DNA of 64,000 nt from the NCBI RefSeq assembly GCF_016901225.1, contig NZ_JAFEUL010000008.1, forward strand, positions 124,001 through 188,000. Reading direction: 5' to 3'. The notes under the pieces were generated by a model. It worked only from the letters and a program-made list of their open reading frames with translations, made no database searches and was not told the origin of the DNA. This document shows, piece by piece, positions 44,944 to 54,299 of this stretch (its first letter is position 1; every line of letters begins with the position of its first letter). This DNA is from Actibacterium sp. 188UL27-1. GTDB taxonomy: Bacteria; Pseudomonadota; Alphaproteobacteria; Rhodobacterales; Rhodobacteraceae. The position numbers and the translations under genes are program-made.

Positions 44944-45324
44944 ATGCCTGTTCGCGCGCTGATTGTTGAAGACGATCCCAATTTACGACTTTTATGGGAT
45001 AGCGTGCTGACGGATGACGGATTTCGAACGGTCTGTGTCAATTCAGTATTGGCGGCCGAACAAGCGATGGCATCTCGCATTTTTGAAGTCATCGTCATGG
45101 ATATGAAGCTTGAAGACGGCGACGCAATGGAACTGACCCGCTCGGTCGGGGAGCGACAGCCCGAAGCCAAGGTTCTGATCGTGACGGGATCGTCGTTATA
45201 TCCCAAGCGTGAACTGCAGGAGATTTCGTCAAACGTCTTTGCGGTTTTGCGGAAACCTGTGGATGTAGAACTGCTATCATCCACATGCAAACGCATGATC
45301 CAGCAGGATCAGGGTGCGTCGTAA
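44944..45324 (+). CDS. Single-domain response regulator
   Basis: The protein has 126 residues and consists of a receiver domain only. The acidic pocket is VEDD (8-11), the phosphorylation site is D53 in IVMDMKLEDG, with T/S in VTGSS and K in RKPVD. There is no output domain, so it acts through protein contacts or as a phosphate relay. ATG at 44944 follows CGGAGG. No kinase is adjacent. It is convergent with the DUF1127-sRNA unit. Confidence 0.93.
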   Translation: MPVRALIVEDDPNLRLLWDSVLTDDGFRTVCVNSVLAAEQAMASRIFEVIVMDMKLEDGDAMELTRSVGERQPEAKVLIVTGSSLYPKRELQEISSNVFAVLRKPVDVELLSSTCKRMIQQDQGAS

Positions 45325-45472
45325 ACGTGCGGACATGCAATCTATGTTGGGTTGTCGCGCTTTGATGCAGTGCTGTTAGGCAAATGAAATCGGGCGTTGA
45401 TACTGGCCGCATTTGCGGAACATGACAGATGTCACACAATCGGGTCAGACAAGTTATACATCTAAAAAAAGA

Positions 45473-45507
45473 GCGGTGACACCTGGGAGGAGGATAGGTG
45501 CCACCGC
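45473..45507 (-). ncRNA. CcsR-like 'cuckoo' sRNA hairpin 2, with terminator
   Basis: On the minus strand a 12-bp stem GCGGTGGCACCT/AGGTGTCACCGC (one G-U pair) carries the loop ATCCTCCTCCC. A run of seven T (45464-45470) follows after two bases, so it also ends the transcript. The CCTCCTCCC loop is the hallmark of the CcsR/cuckoo sRNAs of Rhodobacterales. Confidence 0.8.
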
Positions 45508-45515
45508 CAATTGAC

Positions 45516-45545
45516 AGAAGACCCAGGGAGGAGGAAGGGCCTTCT
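45516..45545 (-). ncRNA. CcsR-like 'cuckoo' sRNA hairpin 1
   Basis: On the minus strand a 9-bp stem AGAAGGCCC/GGGTCTTCT (one G-U pair) carries the loop TTCCTCCTCCCT. It lies 14 bases downstream of the DUF1127 stop and 8 bases before the second hairpin. In Rhodobacter, such RNAs are cut from the 3' region of the DUF1127 mRNA. Confidence 0.8.
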
Positions 45546-45559
45546 GATCTCGAAAACTC

Positions 45560-45787
45560 TTAGCCGCGTGCGGCCTCATCAAGCGTTGCATGCCAAGCCA
45601 CACCGCGCAGCGCACTGCGGGACAGGCCCAGATCGTTCAATTCACGGTCCGACAATTGCTGAAGCTCGCTCAGCGTTTCGGAAAACCGTTTCCACTGGTT
45701 GAGCCGCTTGCTCAGGCCACCGTTGAAGACTGTCATCTGGCCCAAAAGGCCGAAAACGGAACCGCTACCGTGCGTTACATGTGCCAT
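45560..45787 (-). CDS. DUF1127 protein (CcaF1-like), host gene of the sRNAs
   Basis: This 75-residue small basic protein has the DUF1127 box TLSELQQLSDRELNDLGLSR near residues 38-57. In Rhodobacter sphaeroides the like-sized gene RSP_6037 (CcaF1, an RNA-binding DUF1127 protein) is followed by CcsR sRNAs with CCUCCUCCC loops and is induced by stress sigma factors. The arrangement here is the same, with two hairpins instead of four. ATG at 45787 is used; an internal ATG would give 58 residues. The promoter is probably the TTGTGC/GATATT pair upstream. Confidence 0.88.
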   Translation of the reverse strand: MAHVTHGSGSVFGLLGQMTVFNGGLSKRLNQWKRFSETLSELQQLSDRELNDLGLSRSALRGVAWHATLDEAARG

Positions 45788-45841
45788 TACATCGTACCTG
45801 TATCTTGTCTTGCGGGCTTTGCATCCGCGTTGGTTGAGTTG

Positions 45842-45870
45842 AATATCGGTGCTATGCTGCGATTGCACAA
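45842..45870 (-). promoter_or_regulatory. Candidate promoter of the DUF1127-sRNA unit
   Basis: On the minus strand TTGTGC (45865-45870), 17 bases, then GATATT (45842-45847), about 55 bases before the DUF1127 start. The -35 element would suit a vegetative or RpoH-type promoter. Not decided by sequence alone. Confidence 0.3.
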
Positions 45871-46018
45871 TCGATAAATCTCGAATGCTGCCATGCAGAA
45901 AATGCATACGTAATGCTGACGTATTTTTCAGCGGTGATGCCCCTCTGCTATGCGGTCTGCGAACGGGTCTTGCGCCTGCCTGCGGGAACGCCACATTGCA
46001 TGGCAAAGGAGCTGACTT

Positions 46019-47101
46019 ATGCCGATCCCCACCAAAGAGACTGTCTTGACTGTATTGCGGGGTGTTTCCCTGCCCGACGGTGGGGATCTTGTCGCGCGTG
46101 ACATGGTGCGGGCATTGACGATCGAGGGGGATACTGTCCGTTTTGTGATCGAGGCGCCCTCTGCCGATCAAGCCCGCGTGATGGAACCGGTCCGGGCCGC
46201 CGCCGAAGCCGCAGTGGCCGCATTGGACACTGTATCAAGTGTCTCTGCCGTGTTGACGGCCCACGGCCCCGCGGCCAAAACCACCAAGGCTCCACCGCCC
46301 GACTTGAAAATCGGGCGTCATCCAACACCGCAATCGGGCCCCGCGCCCGTGTCGGGGGTTGATCGCATCCTGGCGGTCGGGTCGGGCAAGGGGGGCGTGG
46401 GCAAATCCACGGTGTCCGCCAACCTCGCCGTGGCCCTGGCCCGAGCCGGACGGCGGGTCGGCCTGTTGGATGCCGATATATATGGTCCCAGTCAGCCGCG
46501 TATGATGGGGGTCAGCAAGCGGCCCGCCTCGCCCGATGGCAAGATTATCGAGCCGCTTTACGCTCACGGGGTCACGATGATGTCCATCGGTTTGATGGTG
46601 GATCCGGATCAGGCGGTCGTCTGGCGCGGCCCGATGTTGATGGGCGCCCTGCAACAGATGCTGGGTCAGGTGCGCTGGGGTGAATTGGATGTGCTGATTG
46701 TTGATCTACCGCCCGGGACGGGGGATGTGCAGTTAACATTGTGCCAGAAGTCACATGTGACAGGCGCCATCGTCGTCTCAACCCCGCAGGATGTTGCATT
46801 GCTGGATGCCCGACGGGCGCTGAGCATGTTTGACAAGCTGGAGACCCCGGTTCTTGGCCTGATTGAAAACATGTCCACATATATATGTCCGAAATGCGGG
46901 CATGAGGCGCATCTGTTCGGGCATGGCGGTGTCGCGGCAGAGGCTGAACGGCTGAACCTGCCATTCTTGGGCGCGCTGCCCCTAGAACTCGACACCCGAC
47001 TTGCGGGCGACAGCGGCACACCCATCGCGGCGGGCGATAGCGCTGCCGCCGACGCCTATGCACAATTGGCCAACCGTCTGGTGCAAGGGGGCATGGCCTA
47101 A
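46019..47101 (+). CDS. apbC: Mrp/NBP35-type iron-sulfur carrier ATPase
   Basis: The protein has 360 residues. A short N-terminal MIP18/DUF59-like domain (about 1-85) and a linker lead to a P-loop ATPase with the deviant Walker motif GKGGVGKST (123-131). The cluster-binding CXXC is TYICPKCGHE. It loads Fe-S clusters onto target proteins in the cytoplasm. The ATG at 46019 follows AAAGGAG. It is divergent from the DUF1127 gene. Confidence 0.95.
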   Translation: MPIPTKETVLTVLRGVSLPDGGDLVARDMVRALTIEGDTVRFVIEAPSADQARVMEPVRAAAEAAVAALDTVSSVSAVLTAHGPAAKTTKAPPPDLKIGRHPTPQSGPAPVSGVDRILAVGSGKGGVGKSTVSANLAVALARAGRRVGLLDADIYGPSQPRMMGVSKRPASPDGKIIEPLYAHGVTMMSIGLMVDPDQAVVWRGPMLMGALQQMLGQVRWGELDVLIVDLPPGTGDVQLTLCQKSHVTGAIVVSTPQDVALLDARRALSMFDKLETPVLGLIENMSTYICPKCGHEAHLFGHGGVAAEAERLNLPFLGALPLELDTRLAGDSGTPIAAGDSAAADAYAQLANRLVQGGMA

Positions 47102-47694
47102 GGCTAATCGAATACCGCACGGGAAATCATGGGACAGCCCGGATCGGGTGTGGCGCAGACGAATCAATTGCTGTGATTCTGTAGGGAAATGAGGGGTCGA
47201 TCTGCGATTTCCCTCGTCTTTTCATGATTGCTCGGGCATTTAGCCGAAAAATACGGGAAAATGTGGGATTAGCATCAACGGGATATTTATACCCGTATGT
47301 AGTGGGTCTCTGGCAAAATTTATCAACATCTATGTGATTTTTAGCATTAATGCGGATTAGCTAACCGAATTTAGCCGCTGCTTCGCATATCTCTCCCATA
47401 GAAAACCTTTGAAACCCATGTTTTCCCATGTCATACCATAAGAGCGACATGAAGATGGATCTCCAACCGGGGCGCTCAACGACCCCAAGGCTAAAATAAG
47501 CAGGTTTCTTACAGGCTCCGCCTTCATCGCACCAAAGATCCGACGCCTGCGCGAGCAGACATCCCCCCAGGTGGCAAGGGCGATCGGACACACCCAGTGA
47601 TGGGACGAGGGCGGCGGATTGGGCAGTGGCAGCAGCTCATTCCGCCGTTTCCGTGTCTAAGCATGAGTTTCGGGGGCAGTGAAGGAGAGCCGCT
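47102..47694. other. Upstream region of the dcw cluster, about 590 bp
   Basis: No confident gene. The left half is AT-rich and probably holds the mraZ promoter. TGGGN-type sequences spaced by 10 bp occur in both directions (CGGGA 47254 and TGGGA 47264 on plus; a triplet at 47414-47438 on minus). A short in-frame piece before 47600 (FIAPKIRRLREQTS, VARAIGHTQ) looks faintly like a helix-turn-helix start but is not a gene. Confidence 0.5.
47414..47438 (-). promoter_or_regulatory. Candidate MraZ box
   Basis: Read on minus, TGGTA-N5-TGGGA-N5-TGGGT: three direct units with 10-bp period, the pattern bound by MraZ at its own promoter. It is about 260 bp from the start and in reverse orientation, which weakens the case. 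Confidence 0.3.
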
Positions 47695-48201
47695 TTGGCG
47701 GTCAGGTTCAGAGGCGAAAGCCACCACAAGGTGGATGCCAAGGGGCGGGTCTCAATCCCGGCCGGCTTTCGCCGTGTGCTGGAGGCGGGCGACCCCGACT
47801 GGACCGATGGACTGAACCCCAACCTCGTCATTGTTTATGGACCCGCCAAACAGACCTACCTGGAATGTTACACGATCGAAGCCATCAACGAGGTCGATGA
47901 CAAGATCGCGGCGCTTCCCCGCGGCAGCCAGCCGCGCCGCATGTTGGAGCGCATGTTCAACGGCCAATCCCACCCCACCAACGTGGATGAGACGGGTCGT
48001 CTGGTCCTGCCGCAAAAGCTGCGCGAGAAAATCGGCCTGACGGCGGAAGCTTTCTTTTTGGCCACCGGTGATACGTTCCAGATCTGGAACCCTGACACAT
48101 TCGAGGCCGAAGAGGCTGCGAAGGCCGAGGAATGGCTTGACAGTTATCCCGATGACTTTGATCCGCTCACGCTGCTGGATCAGGGGCAGGGGGTCGCGTG
48201 A
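47695..48201 (+). CDS. mraZ: Transcriptional regulator/cell-division protein MraZ
   Basis: The protein has 168 residues with two SpoVT/AbrB-like repeats: FRGESHHKVDAKGRVSIPAG (near 5-24) and VDETGRLVLPQKLREKIGL (near 98-116). It forms a ring-shaped DNA-binding protein that regulates the dcw cluster. The start is TTG at 47695, preceded by GAAGGAG at good spacing; no ATG or GTG is available at the right place. It is the first gene of the cluster, with rsmH following after three bases. Confidence 0.95.
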   Translation: MAVRFRGESHHKVDAKGRVSIPAGFRRVLEAGDPDWTDGLNPNLVIVYGPAKQTYLECYTIEAINEVDDKIAALPRGSQPRRMLERMFNGQSHPTNVDETGRLVLPQKLREKIGLTAEAFFLATGDTFQIWNPDTFEAEEAAKAEEWLDSYPDDFDPLTLLDQGQGVA

Positions 48202-48204
48202 TCG

Positions 48205-49188
48205 ATGTCAGCCGCGTCCGCCACCGATGCTCCCCACCTGCCTGTCTTAATCGATCCGTTGATTGCCGGTGTGTCGCCGGTCGCCGGTATCTGGGTTGAC
48301 GGCACATTCGGGGCTGGTGGGTATGCCCGCCGTCTGTTGCTGGCAGGTGCGGACCAGGTGCTGGGGATCGATCAGGATCCCAGCGCAATTTCGGCCGCCG
48401 CACCTATGGTCTCAGATTTTGACGGGCGGCTACAGATCGTCCAATCCCGGTTTTCCGATATGGCTGATATTCCGCAGGGGCCTGTCGATGGGGTTGTCTT
48501 GGATCTGGGCGTCAGTTCGATGCAGTTGGATGAGGCGGAACGCGGTTTTTCCTTCATGCGCGATGGGCCACTTGATATGCGGATGAGCCAGAATGGCCCT
48601 TCGGCAGCCGATTTGGTCAACACGGCGACCGAAGGCCAACTGGCCGATATCCTGTATCATTTTGGGGAGGAGCGCGCCTCTCGCCGGATCGCCCGGGCCA
48701 TCGTCGCAGGACGCCCCTATCACACCACGCTTGCCTTGGCGGAGACGGTTGCCGGGTGCCTGCCGCGCCCAAAGCCGGGTCAGGTTCATCCCGCAACACG
48801 CAGTTTTCAGGCGATCCGCATCGCCGTCAACGATGAGTTCGGAGAGCTAATAAAAGGGTTGGAAGCAGCGGAGCAGGTTCTGAAACCCGGGGGTAAACTG
48901 GCCATCGTGACCTTCCATTCGCTGGAAGATCGCGTGGTCAAGCGCTTCATCGCTGCCCGCGCAGGGAGGAAGGGGGGCAGTCGCCATGCGCCTGAGGTTG
49001 CGGAGACGCCAGCAACACTGACCCCGCTGAGCCGCAAGGCCATCGCCCCGACGGACGAGGAGGTTGCGGCCAACCCTCGCGCCCGGTCGGCCAAATTGCG
49101 GATCGCGGTGCGCACGGCAGCCGCCGCTGGATCCGTGGATCGGACAGAGATGGGCCTGCCCGGCCCCGAGGATTGGTGGAGGACGTAA
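48205..49188 (+). CDS. rsmH: 16S rRNA (cytosine(1402)-N(4))-methyltransferase
   Basis: This 327-residue protein (older name MraW) methylates C1402 of 16S rRNA using S-adenosylmethionine. Motifs are [23 protein letters not shown] (SAM site), [29 protein letters not shown] and [13 protein letters not shown]. The ATG at 48205 lies three bases after the mraZ stop. It is second in the cluster, followed by ftsL after three bases. Confidence 0.97.
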   Translation: MSAASATDAPHLPVLIDPLIAGVSPVAGIWVDGTFGAGGYARRLLLAGADQVLGIDQDPSAISAAAPMVSDFDGRLQIVQSRFSDMADIPQGPVDGVVLDLGVSSMQLDEAERGFSFMRDGPLDMRMSQNGPSAADLVNTATEGQLADILYHFGEERASRRIARAIVAGRPYHTTLALAETVAGCLPRPKPGQVHPATRSFQAIRIAVNDEFGELIKGLEAAEQVLKPGGKLAIVTFHSLEDRVVKRFIAARAGRKGGSRHAPEVAETPATLTPLSRKAIAPTDEEVAANPRARSAKLRIAVRTAAAAGSVDRTEMGLPGPEDWWRT

Positions 49189-49191
49189 CCC

Positions 49192-49548
49192 ATGCGCAGC
49201 TTGTTCTACATTCTGTCGGCGGCGGCCGTGATGGTGCTGGCCTATTGGGCCTATCAGGAAAACTATCGCACCCAGGCGAGCCTTCGCGAGGTGTCACATC
49301 TGCAGGCTAATATCGCCAACCTACGGGAAACGCTTGGGATTTTGCGCGCGGAATGGGCCTATCTGAACCGTCCCGAGCGGTTGGCAGGGCTCGCGGATCT
49401 CAACTTTGAACGATTGGGCCTCGTCCCGCTGGAGGCTGCGCAGTTTGGTGAGATCGACCAGGTCGCATATCCGCCGCTGCCCGAGGCACCGGTGACCGAG
49501 CCTATCGATCTGCAAGGCATATTGCCAAATGTGGGGGAAACCGAATGA
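49192..49548 (+). CDS. ftsL: Cell-division protein FtsL-like
   Basis: This 118-residue bitopic membrane protein has a hydrophobic segment near residues 2-20, then a periplasmic coiled-coil-like region (TQASLREVSHLQANIANLRE) and a conserved end (LNRPERLAGLADLNFERLGL). It acts with FtsB and FtsQ at the division site. Identified by size, topology and place between rsmH and ftsI; sequence identity in this family is low. The stop overlaps the ftsI start (ATGA). Confidence 0.9.
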   Translation: MRSLFYILSAAAVMVLAYWAYQENYRTQASLREVSHLQANIANLRETLGILRAEWAYLNRPERLAGLADLNFERLGLVPLEAAQFGEIDQVAYPPLPEAPVTEPIDLQGILPNVGETE

Positions 49549-51356
49549 CCGCTGACCGCATCGAACCCCCTGTCATCCGCAAACCGTTGCGCCCGCTGGC
49601 CAGTATTCTCAAAGCGCGCGCCACCGGGGCAAACCCAGATGAGATCGCGCGCGAGAATCTGCGCCTGCGCCATGAACAAAGCCGCGACAAGCTGCGCCTG
49701 CGGGCCGAGGGGCGGCTGTTCCTGCTGGGCGTGTGCTTTTTCTGCGCTTTTACGGTCATAGGCGTGCGCATGGGCCACCTTGCGGCATCCGAGCCATCGG
49801 AGCCACGCGCCCAGGCCAGCGGTGCTTCGATCATCGCGCAACGCGCGGATATCGTGGATCGCAACGGGCGGGTCTTGGCCACCAACCTGACCACCCATTC
49901 TCTTTATGCCCAACCACCGTTGATGGTTGAACCGCAGCGGGTCGCGGCTGAACTCGCCCGGATCTTTCCTGACCTGGACGAGGCGCGACTCGTCCGCGAC
50001 TTCACCGGCAAGCGCAAGTTCATCTGGATCAAAAAGAAGCTGAGCCCCGAACAGATGCAGGTGGTTCACGATATCGGCGATCCGGGTCTTTTGTTTGGCC
50101 CGCGCGAGATGCGGCTTTATCCCAACGGCAAACTGGCGGCCCATGTGCTGGGCGGGGCCAGTTTCGGCCGTGAAGGCGTGCACTCGGCCGAGGTGATCGG
50201 GACGGCTGGTATCGAAAAGGCGTATGATGCGTTCCTGCGTGATCCAGGCCTTGGCGACTCGCCCCTGATCCTGTCGCTTGATCTGACCGTGCAAGCCGCC
50301 GCCGAGCAGGTGCTTTACGGTGGAATGAAGCTGATGAATGCCAAGGGGGCCAGCAGCGTCCTGATGGATATTCACACGGGTGAGATCATTTCCATGGCGT
50401 CGCTGCCGGACTTTGACCCCAATGACAGGCCGCGCCCCCTGACAACGGGGGATCAATCCGACAGCCCGCTTTTTAACCGCGCGGTCCAGGGCGTGTATGA
50501 ACTGGGCTCGACCTTCAAGATCTTTACCGTGGCCCAGGCGCTGGAACTGGGGCAGGTCAATCCAAGCACCATCATCGACACCAAGGGCCCTTTGACCTGG
50601 GGCCGTCACCGGATCCGCGACTTTCGCTATTATGGTGATGAGTTGAGCGTCAGCGATGTCATTGTCAAATCCTCAAATATCGGGACGGCACGCATTGCAT
50701 TGGGGATCGGTGCCAAACGTCAGCAGGAGTTTCTGCAAACCCTCGGCTTCTTTGAACCCACCCAGGTCGAACTGATCGAAGCGCCCACCGGCAAACCGCT
50801 TTTGCCCAAGCGGTGGTCCGACATCTCGACCATGACCGTGAGTTATGGCCACGGGCTCAGCTCGTCGCCCCTGCATCTGGCGGCCGGATATGCTTCGCTT
50901 TTGAATGGCGGGACACGGATCCGTCCAACATTGCTGCGTCAATCCGGGCCACAGCACGGTGAACGGGTGGTGTCCGCCGCGACGTCCGAAAAGGCGCGTA
51001 TCATGCTGCGCAAGGTGGTCAAGGGCGGCACGGCCAGCTTTGGCGATGTCAAAGGCTACGCCGTAGGCGGCAAGACCGGTACGGCTGACAAACCCAAAGC
51101 CAGTGGTGGTGGCTATTACAAAGACAAGGTCATCGCCACATTCGCCAGCATCTTTCCGGCCCATGACCCCAAATATGTGTTGATCGTCACGTTGGATGAA
51201 CCGGTTGAAACCAGTGGTCCGAAACCGCGCCGCACGGCCGGTTGGACCGCCGTGCCCGTCGCGGCCGAGATGATCCGCCGCACCGCGCCGCTGCTTGGTC
51301 TGCGGCCAGTGATTGAACCTACCCCCGATTTAAAGGTAATACGCGCCTCAAATTGA
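49545..51356 (+). CDS. ftsI: Septal peptidoglycan transpeptidase (PBP3-type)
   Basis: The protein has 603 residues. A cytoplasmic tail is followed by one membrane anchor (near 62-80), a dimerisation domain starting at RADIVDRNGRVLATNL, and a transpeptidase domain with S322 in STFK, SSN (VKSSNIGTAR) and the KTG box (GGKTGTADK). It cross-links septal peptidoglycan in the periplasm. The gene overlaps ftsL by four bases, and murE follows within ten bases. Confidence 0.96.
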   Translation: MTADRIEPPVIRKPLRPLASILKARATGANPDEIARENLRLRHEQSRDKLRLRAEGRLFLLGVCFFCAFTVIGVRMGHLAASEPSEPRAQASGASIIAQRADIVDRNGRVLATNLTTHSLYAQPPLMVEPQRVAAELARIFPDLDEARLVRDFTGKRKFIWIKKKLSPEQMQVVHDIGDPGLLFGPREMRLYPNGKLAAHVLGGASFGREGVHSAEVIGTAGIEKAYDAFLRDPGLGDSPLILSLDLTVQAAAEQVLYGGMKLMNAKGASSVLMDIHTGEIISMASLPDFDPNDRPRPLTTGDQSDSPLFNRAVQGVYELGSTFKIFTVAQALELGQVNPSTIIDTKGPLTWGRHRIRDFRYYGDELSVSDVIVKSSNIGTARIALGIGAKRQQEFLQTLGFFEPTQVELIEAPTGKPLLPKRWSDISTMTVSYGHGLSSSPLHLAAGYASLLNGGTRIRPTLLRQSGPQHGERVVSAATSEKARIMLRKVVKGGTASFGDVKGYAVGGKTGTADKPKASGGGYYKDKVIATFASIFPAHDPKYVLIVTLDEPVETSGPKPRRTAGWTAVPVAAEMIRRTAPLLGLRPVIEPTPDLKVIRASN

Positions 51357-51366
51357 GGGGGTGATC

Positions 51367-52854
51367 ATGGGCTTAGGCAAAGCGAAAGCACTCGCCCAGT
51401 TGGGTTTGACGGCCCAGGGCGGTCAGGAGGCCCGGATAAAGGGGCTGGCCCTAGACAGTCGGGGTGTGAAAGACAGCTTTTTGTTCGCGGCACTGCCGGG
51501 CACCCGTGTGCATGGGGGCGAATTCATCGAATATGCGTTGCGCATGGGCGCCTCTGCCATCCTGACGGACAGCCAGGGTGCGCGGATCGCGGCAGAGCAT
51601 CTCAACGCGTCCCATGCGGCCTTGGTCATTGTCGAGGATCCGCGCCAGGCGCTGGCCTATGCCGCCGCCCTGTGGTCGGGGGCGCAGCCTGATGTAATGG
51701 TCGCGGTCACCGGCACCAACGGCAAGACCAGCGTGGCGAGTTTTGCCCGCCAGATCTGGTCTGCGCTGGGATTTTCCGCCGTCAATCTGGGCACAACCGG
51801 GGTCGAGGGCGCGTGGGAGGCACCGCTCGCCCACACAACACCGGATCCCATTACCCTGCATCGCGTCCTGTCAGAGGCTACCAATGCCGGGGTTACCCAT
51901 GCCGCGATGGAGGCCTCGAGCCATGGTCTGGCGCAGATGCGGATGGACGGCGTGCGCCTGCAGGCGGCGGCTTTCACCAACCTCAGCCAGGACCACTTGG
52001 ATTACCACGCTGATTTTGCCGAATACTTTGCGGCCAAGGCTGGTCTGTTTCGCCGTGTTCTTGGCCCCGATGGCAAGGCGGTGGTGCATATGGATGACGC
52101 GCGCGGCCCCGATATGGCGGAGGTCGCCGAGCTTTCGGGGCACGAGGTCATGCGTGTCGGGCGCAGCCGCGAAAACGACCTGGCCATTGTCGGGCTCAGA
52201 TTTGACCAGACCGGACAGGATGTCCGGTTTGTCTATGGTGACATAACCCGGCAGGTGCGCCTGTCCTTGATCGGTGGCTTCCAGGCCGAAAATGTGATGG
52301 TGGCCGCCGGTCTGTGCATCGCAAGCGGCGCCGAACCGGCAGAGGTGTTTGCGGTACTGGATCAGCTTGGAGGCGTACGGGGTCGGATGCAACTGGCAGC
52401 CACGCGGGGCAATGGTGCGGCGGTCTATGTCGATTATTCCCACACGCCCGGTGCGTTATCGACAGCACTTCAGGCGCTGCGCTTGCATGTGATGGGGCGC
52501 ATCATCGTGGTCTTTGGCGCAGGGGGGGACCGAGATCGGGGCAAGCGCATTCTGATGGGGCAGGCGGCCGCGGAATATGCGGATATCGCCATTGTCACCG
52601 ACGATAATCCTCGAAGCGAGGACCCCGCCACCATTCGCGCCGCCGTCATGGAAGGCTGCCCCGATGCAACGGAAGTCGGCGACCGGGCCGAGGCGATCTT
52701 GCGCGGGGTCGACAATCTGGGCCCCGGTGACGCGCTGCTGATTGCGGGCAAGGGGCACGAGACGGGCCAGACCGTTGGGGAAACTGTCTATCCATTTGAT
52801 GATGTTGAGCAGGCCAGTGTTGCCGTCATGGCGTTGGATGGACAGGCCCTGTGA
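51367..52854 (+). CDS. murE: UDP-MurNAc-tripeptide synthetase MurE
   Basis: This 495-residue Mur ligase adds meso-diaminopimelate to UDP-MurNAc-Ala-Glu with ATP in the cytoplasm. Motifs are VAVTGTNGKTSVASF (P-loop), TTPDP, HAAMEASSHGL, and the DAP-specific DNPRSEDP, then GKGHETGQ. The ATG at 51367 is chosen because GAGGGGG lies six bases upstream; GTG at 51361 is too close to it. The stop overlaps the murF start. Confidence 0.96.
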   Translation: MGLGKAKALAQLGLTAQGGQEARIKGLALDSRGVKDSFLFAALPGTRVHGGEFIEYALRMGASAILTDSQGARIAAEHLNASHAALVIVEDPRQALAYAAALWSGAQPDVMVAVTGTNGKTSVASFARQIWSALGFSAVNLGTTGVEGAWEAPLAHTTPDPITLHRVLSEATNAGVTHAAMEASSHGLAQMRMDGVRLQAAAFTNLSQDHLDYHADFAEYFAAKAGLFRRVLGPDGKAVVHMDDARGPDMAEVAELSGHEVMRVGRSRENDLAIVGLRFDQTGQDVRFVYGDITRQVRLSLIGGFQAENVMVAAGLCIASGAEPAEVFAVLDQLGGVRGRMQLAATRGNGAAVYVDYSHTPGALSTALQALRLHVMGRIIVVFGAGGDRDRGKRILMGQAAAEYADIAIVTDDNPRSEDPATIRAAVMEGCPDATEVGDRAEAILRGVDNLGPGDALLIAGKGHETGQTVGETVYPFDDVEQASVAVMALDGQAL

Positions 52855-54272
52855 CCCCCCTTTGGACCAGCACGACTGCCGCAGAGGCCACGGGCGGGCA
52901 GGCTTTCGGGGATTGGGAGGCTACCGGTGTCTCCATCGATACGCGCACCCTTCAGTCTGGCGATCTGTTTGTGGCCCTGGCAGATATCCGCGATGGCCAT
53001 GATTTCGTGGCGGATGCCCTGGCAAATGGGGCTGCCGCCGCGCTGGTCAGTAAGATCCCGGATGGCGTGGCGGATACCGCGCCCTTGCTGATCGTTGCAG
53101 ACGTCCTGCGCGCGCTGGAGGATCTGGGCCAGGCCGCCCGTGCCCGCATGACGGGCAAGGTCATCGGTGTCACCGGGTCCGTCGGCAAGACCTCCACCAA
53201 GGAGATGTTGCGGGCGATGCTCACCGGGCAAGGGCACGTCCATGCAGCTGAGAAAAGCTATAACAACCACTGGGGCGTGCCGCTGACGCTTGCCCGGATG
53301 CCTGCCGACACGGATTATGCGGTAATCGAGATCGGGATGAACCATCCCGGGGAGATTGCGCCGCTCGCCCGACTGGCCGATCTGGATGCGGCAATGATCA
53401 CGACAGTTGCGGCTGCGCATCTTGAAGCCTTTGGGAGCATCGAAGGGATCGCCCATGAAAAGGCCGCGATCATGGATGGTTTGCGACCGGGCGGCGCGGC
53501 GGTGCTGAATGCCGATTTACCGACCTCCGAGATCCTGTTCGACAAGGCCCGCCGGACCAGCGCGCAACCCATCGGATTTGGTGAAACCGCTGGCCAGGCG
53601 CGTCTGCTGGACGTGCGTCTGGTCGAACGGCGCACGATCGCGCGCGCCGCGATCGAGGGCCAACAGATCGTGTTCAAACTGTCCAGTGCTGGGCGTCACT
53701 TTGCCCAGAATGCCCTCGGCGCACTGGCGATGGTCCAGGCGGTTGGCGCTGATTTGGGCCGTGCGGTTGTCGCACTAGGGCATTGGCAGCCCGTCGATGG
53801 GCGTGGTGTGAGCGAACGCCTGATCCTGGACGAGATCGACCCCGAACTGGCCATCGATCTGATCGATGATGCCTATAATGCCAACCCGGCCTCTGTCGGG
53901 GCCGCGCTGGACATGCTTGCCGCGACCCGCCCGCTGGATGATGTGGGGCGGATCGCGCGCGGGCGCCGGATCGCTGTTCTGGGCGATATGCTGGAACTTG
54001 GCCCGACAGAAGGCGATCTGCACGCGGCGCTCGCCACCCATCCATCGATGAAGGCCGTAACCACCGTCCATTGTGTGGGATCCCGCACCAAGGCTCTGTG
54101 GGAGGCGCTGCCGCCCCATCAGCGGGGCAGGGCCTACAAAACCGCCGATAAACTGGCCGCCGAAATGCCGCGCCTGCTGGATGCGGGCGACGTTGTGCTG
54201 GTCAAGGGCTCGTTGGGGATCGGTCTGAAGGTCGTCGTTGACGCCATCCGCAAATTGGGTCATCCGGCCTGA
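52851..54272 (+). CDS. murF: UDP-MurNAc-pentapeptide synthetase MurF
   Basis: This 473-residue Mur ligase adds D-Ala-D-Ala to complete the pentapeptide precursor. Motifs are VIGVTGSVGKTSTKEMLRAM, EKSYNNHWGVPLTL, EIGMNHPGEI and LIDDAYNANPASVGAALDML. The start is GTG at 52851, overlapping the murE stop as GTGA. Downstream is mraY after a 27-bp gap. Confidence 0.96.
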   Translation: MTPLWTSTTAAEATGGQAFGDWEATGVSIDTRTLQSGDLFVALADIRDGHDFVADALANGAAAALVSKIPDGVADTAPLLIVADVLRALEDLGQAARARMTGKVIGVTGSVGKTSTKEMLRAMLTGQGHVHAAEKSYNNHWGVPLTLARMPADTDYAVIEIGMNHPGEIAPLARLADLDAAMITTVAAAHLEAFGSIEGIAHEKAAIMDGLRPGGAAVLNADLPTSEILFDKARRTSAQPIGFGETAGQARLLDVRLVERRTIARAAIEGQQIVFKLSSAGRHFAQNALGALAMVQAVGADLGRAVVALGHWQPVDGRGVSERLILDEIDPELAIDLIDDAYNANPASVGAALDMLAATRPLDDVGRIARGRRIAVLGDMLELGPTEGDLHAALATHPSMKAVTTVHCVGSRTKALWEALPPHQRGRAYKTADKLAAEMPRLLDAGDVVLVKGSLGIGLKVVVDAIRKLGHPA

Positions 54273-54299
54273 CAAACCCATAAAAAGGGGCAGTGTGTC

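Noticed and set aside
47496-47600. Possible helix-turn-helix start (FIAPKIRRLREQTS..VARAIGHTQ)
   Set aside because: Only about 30 residues, with no start codon or continuation; may be a remnant but too short to call.
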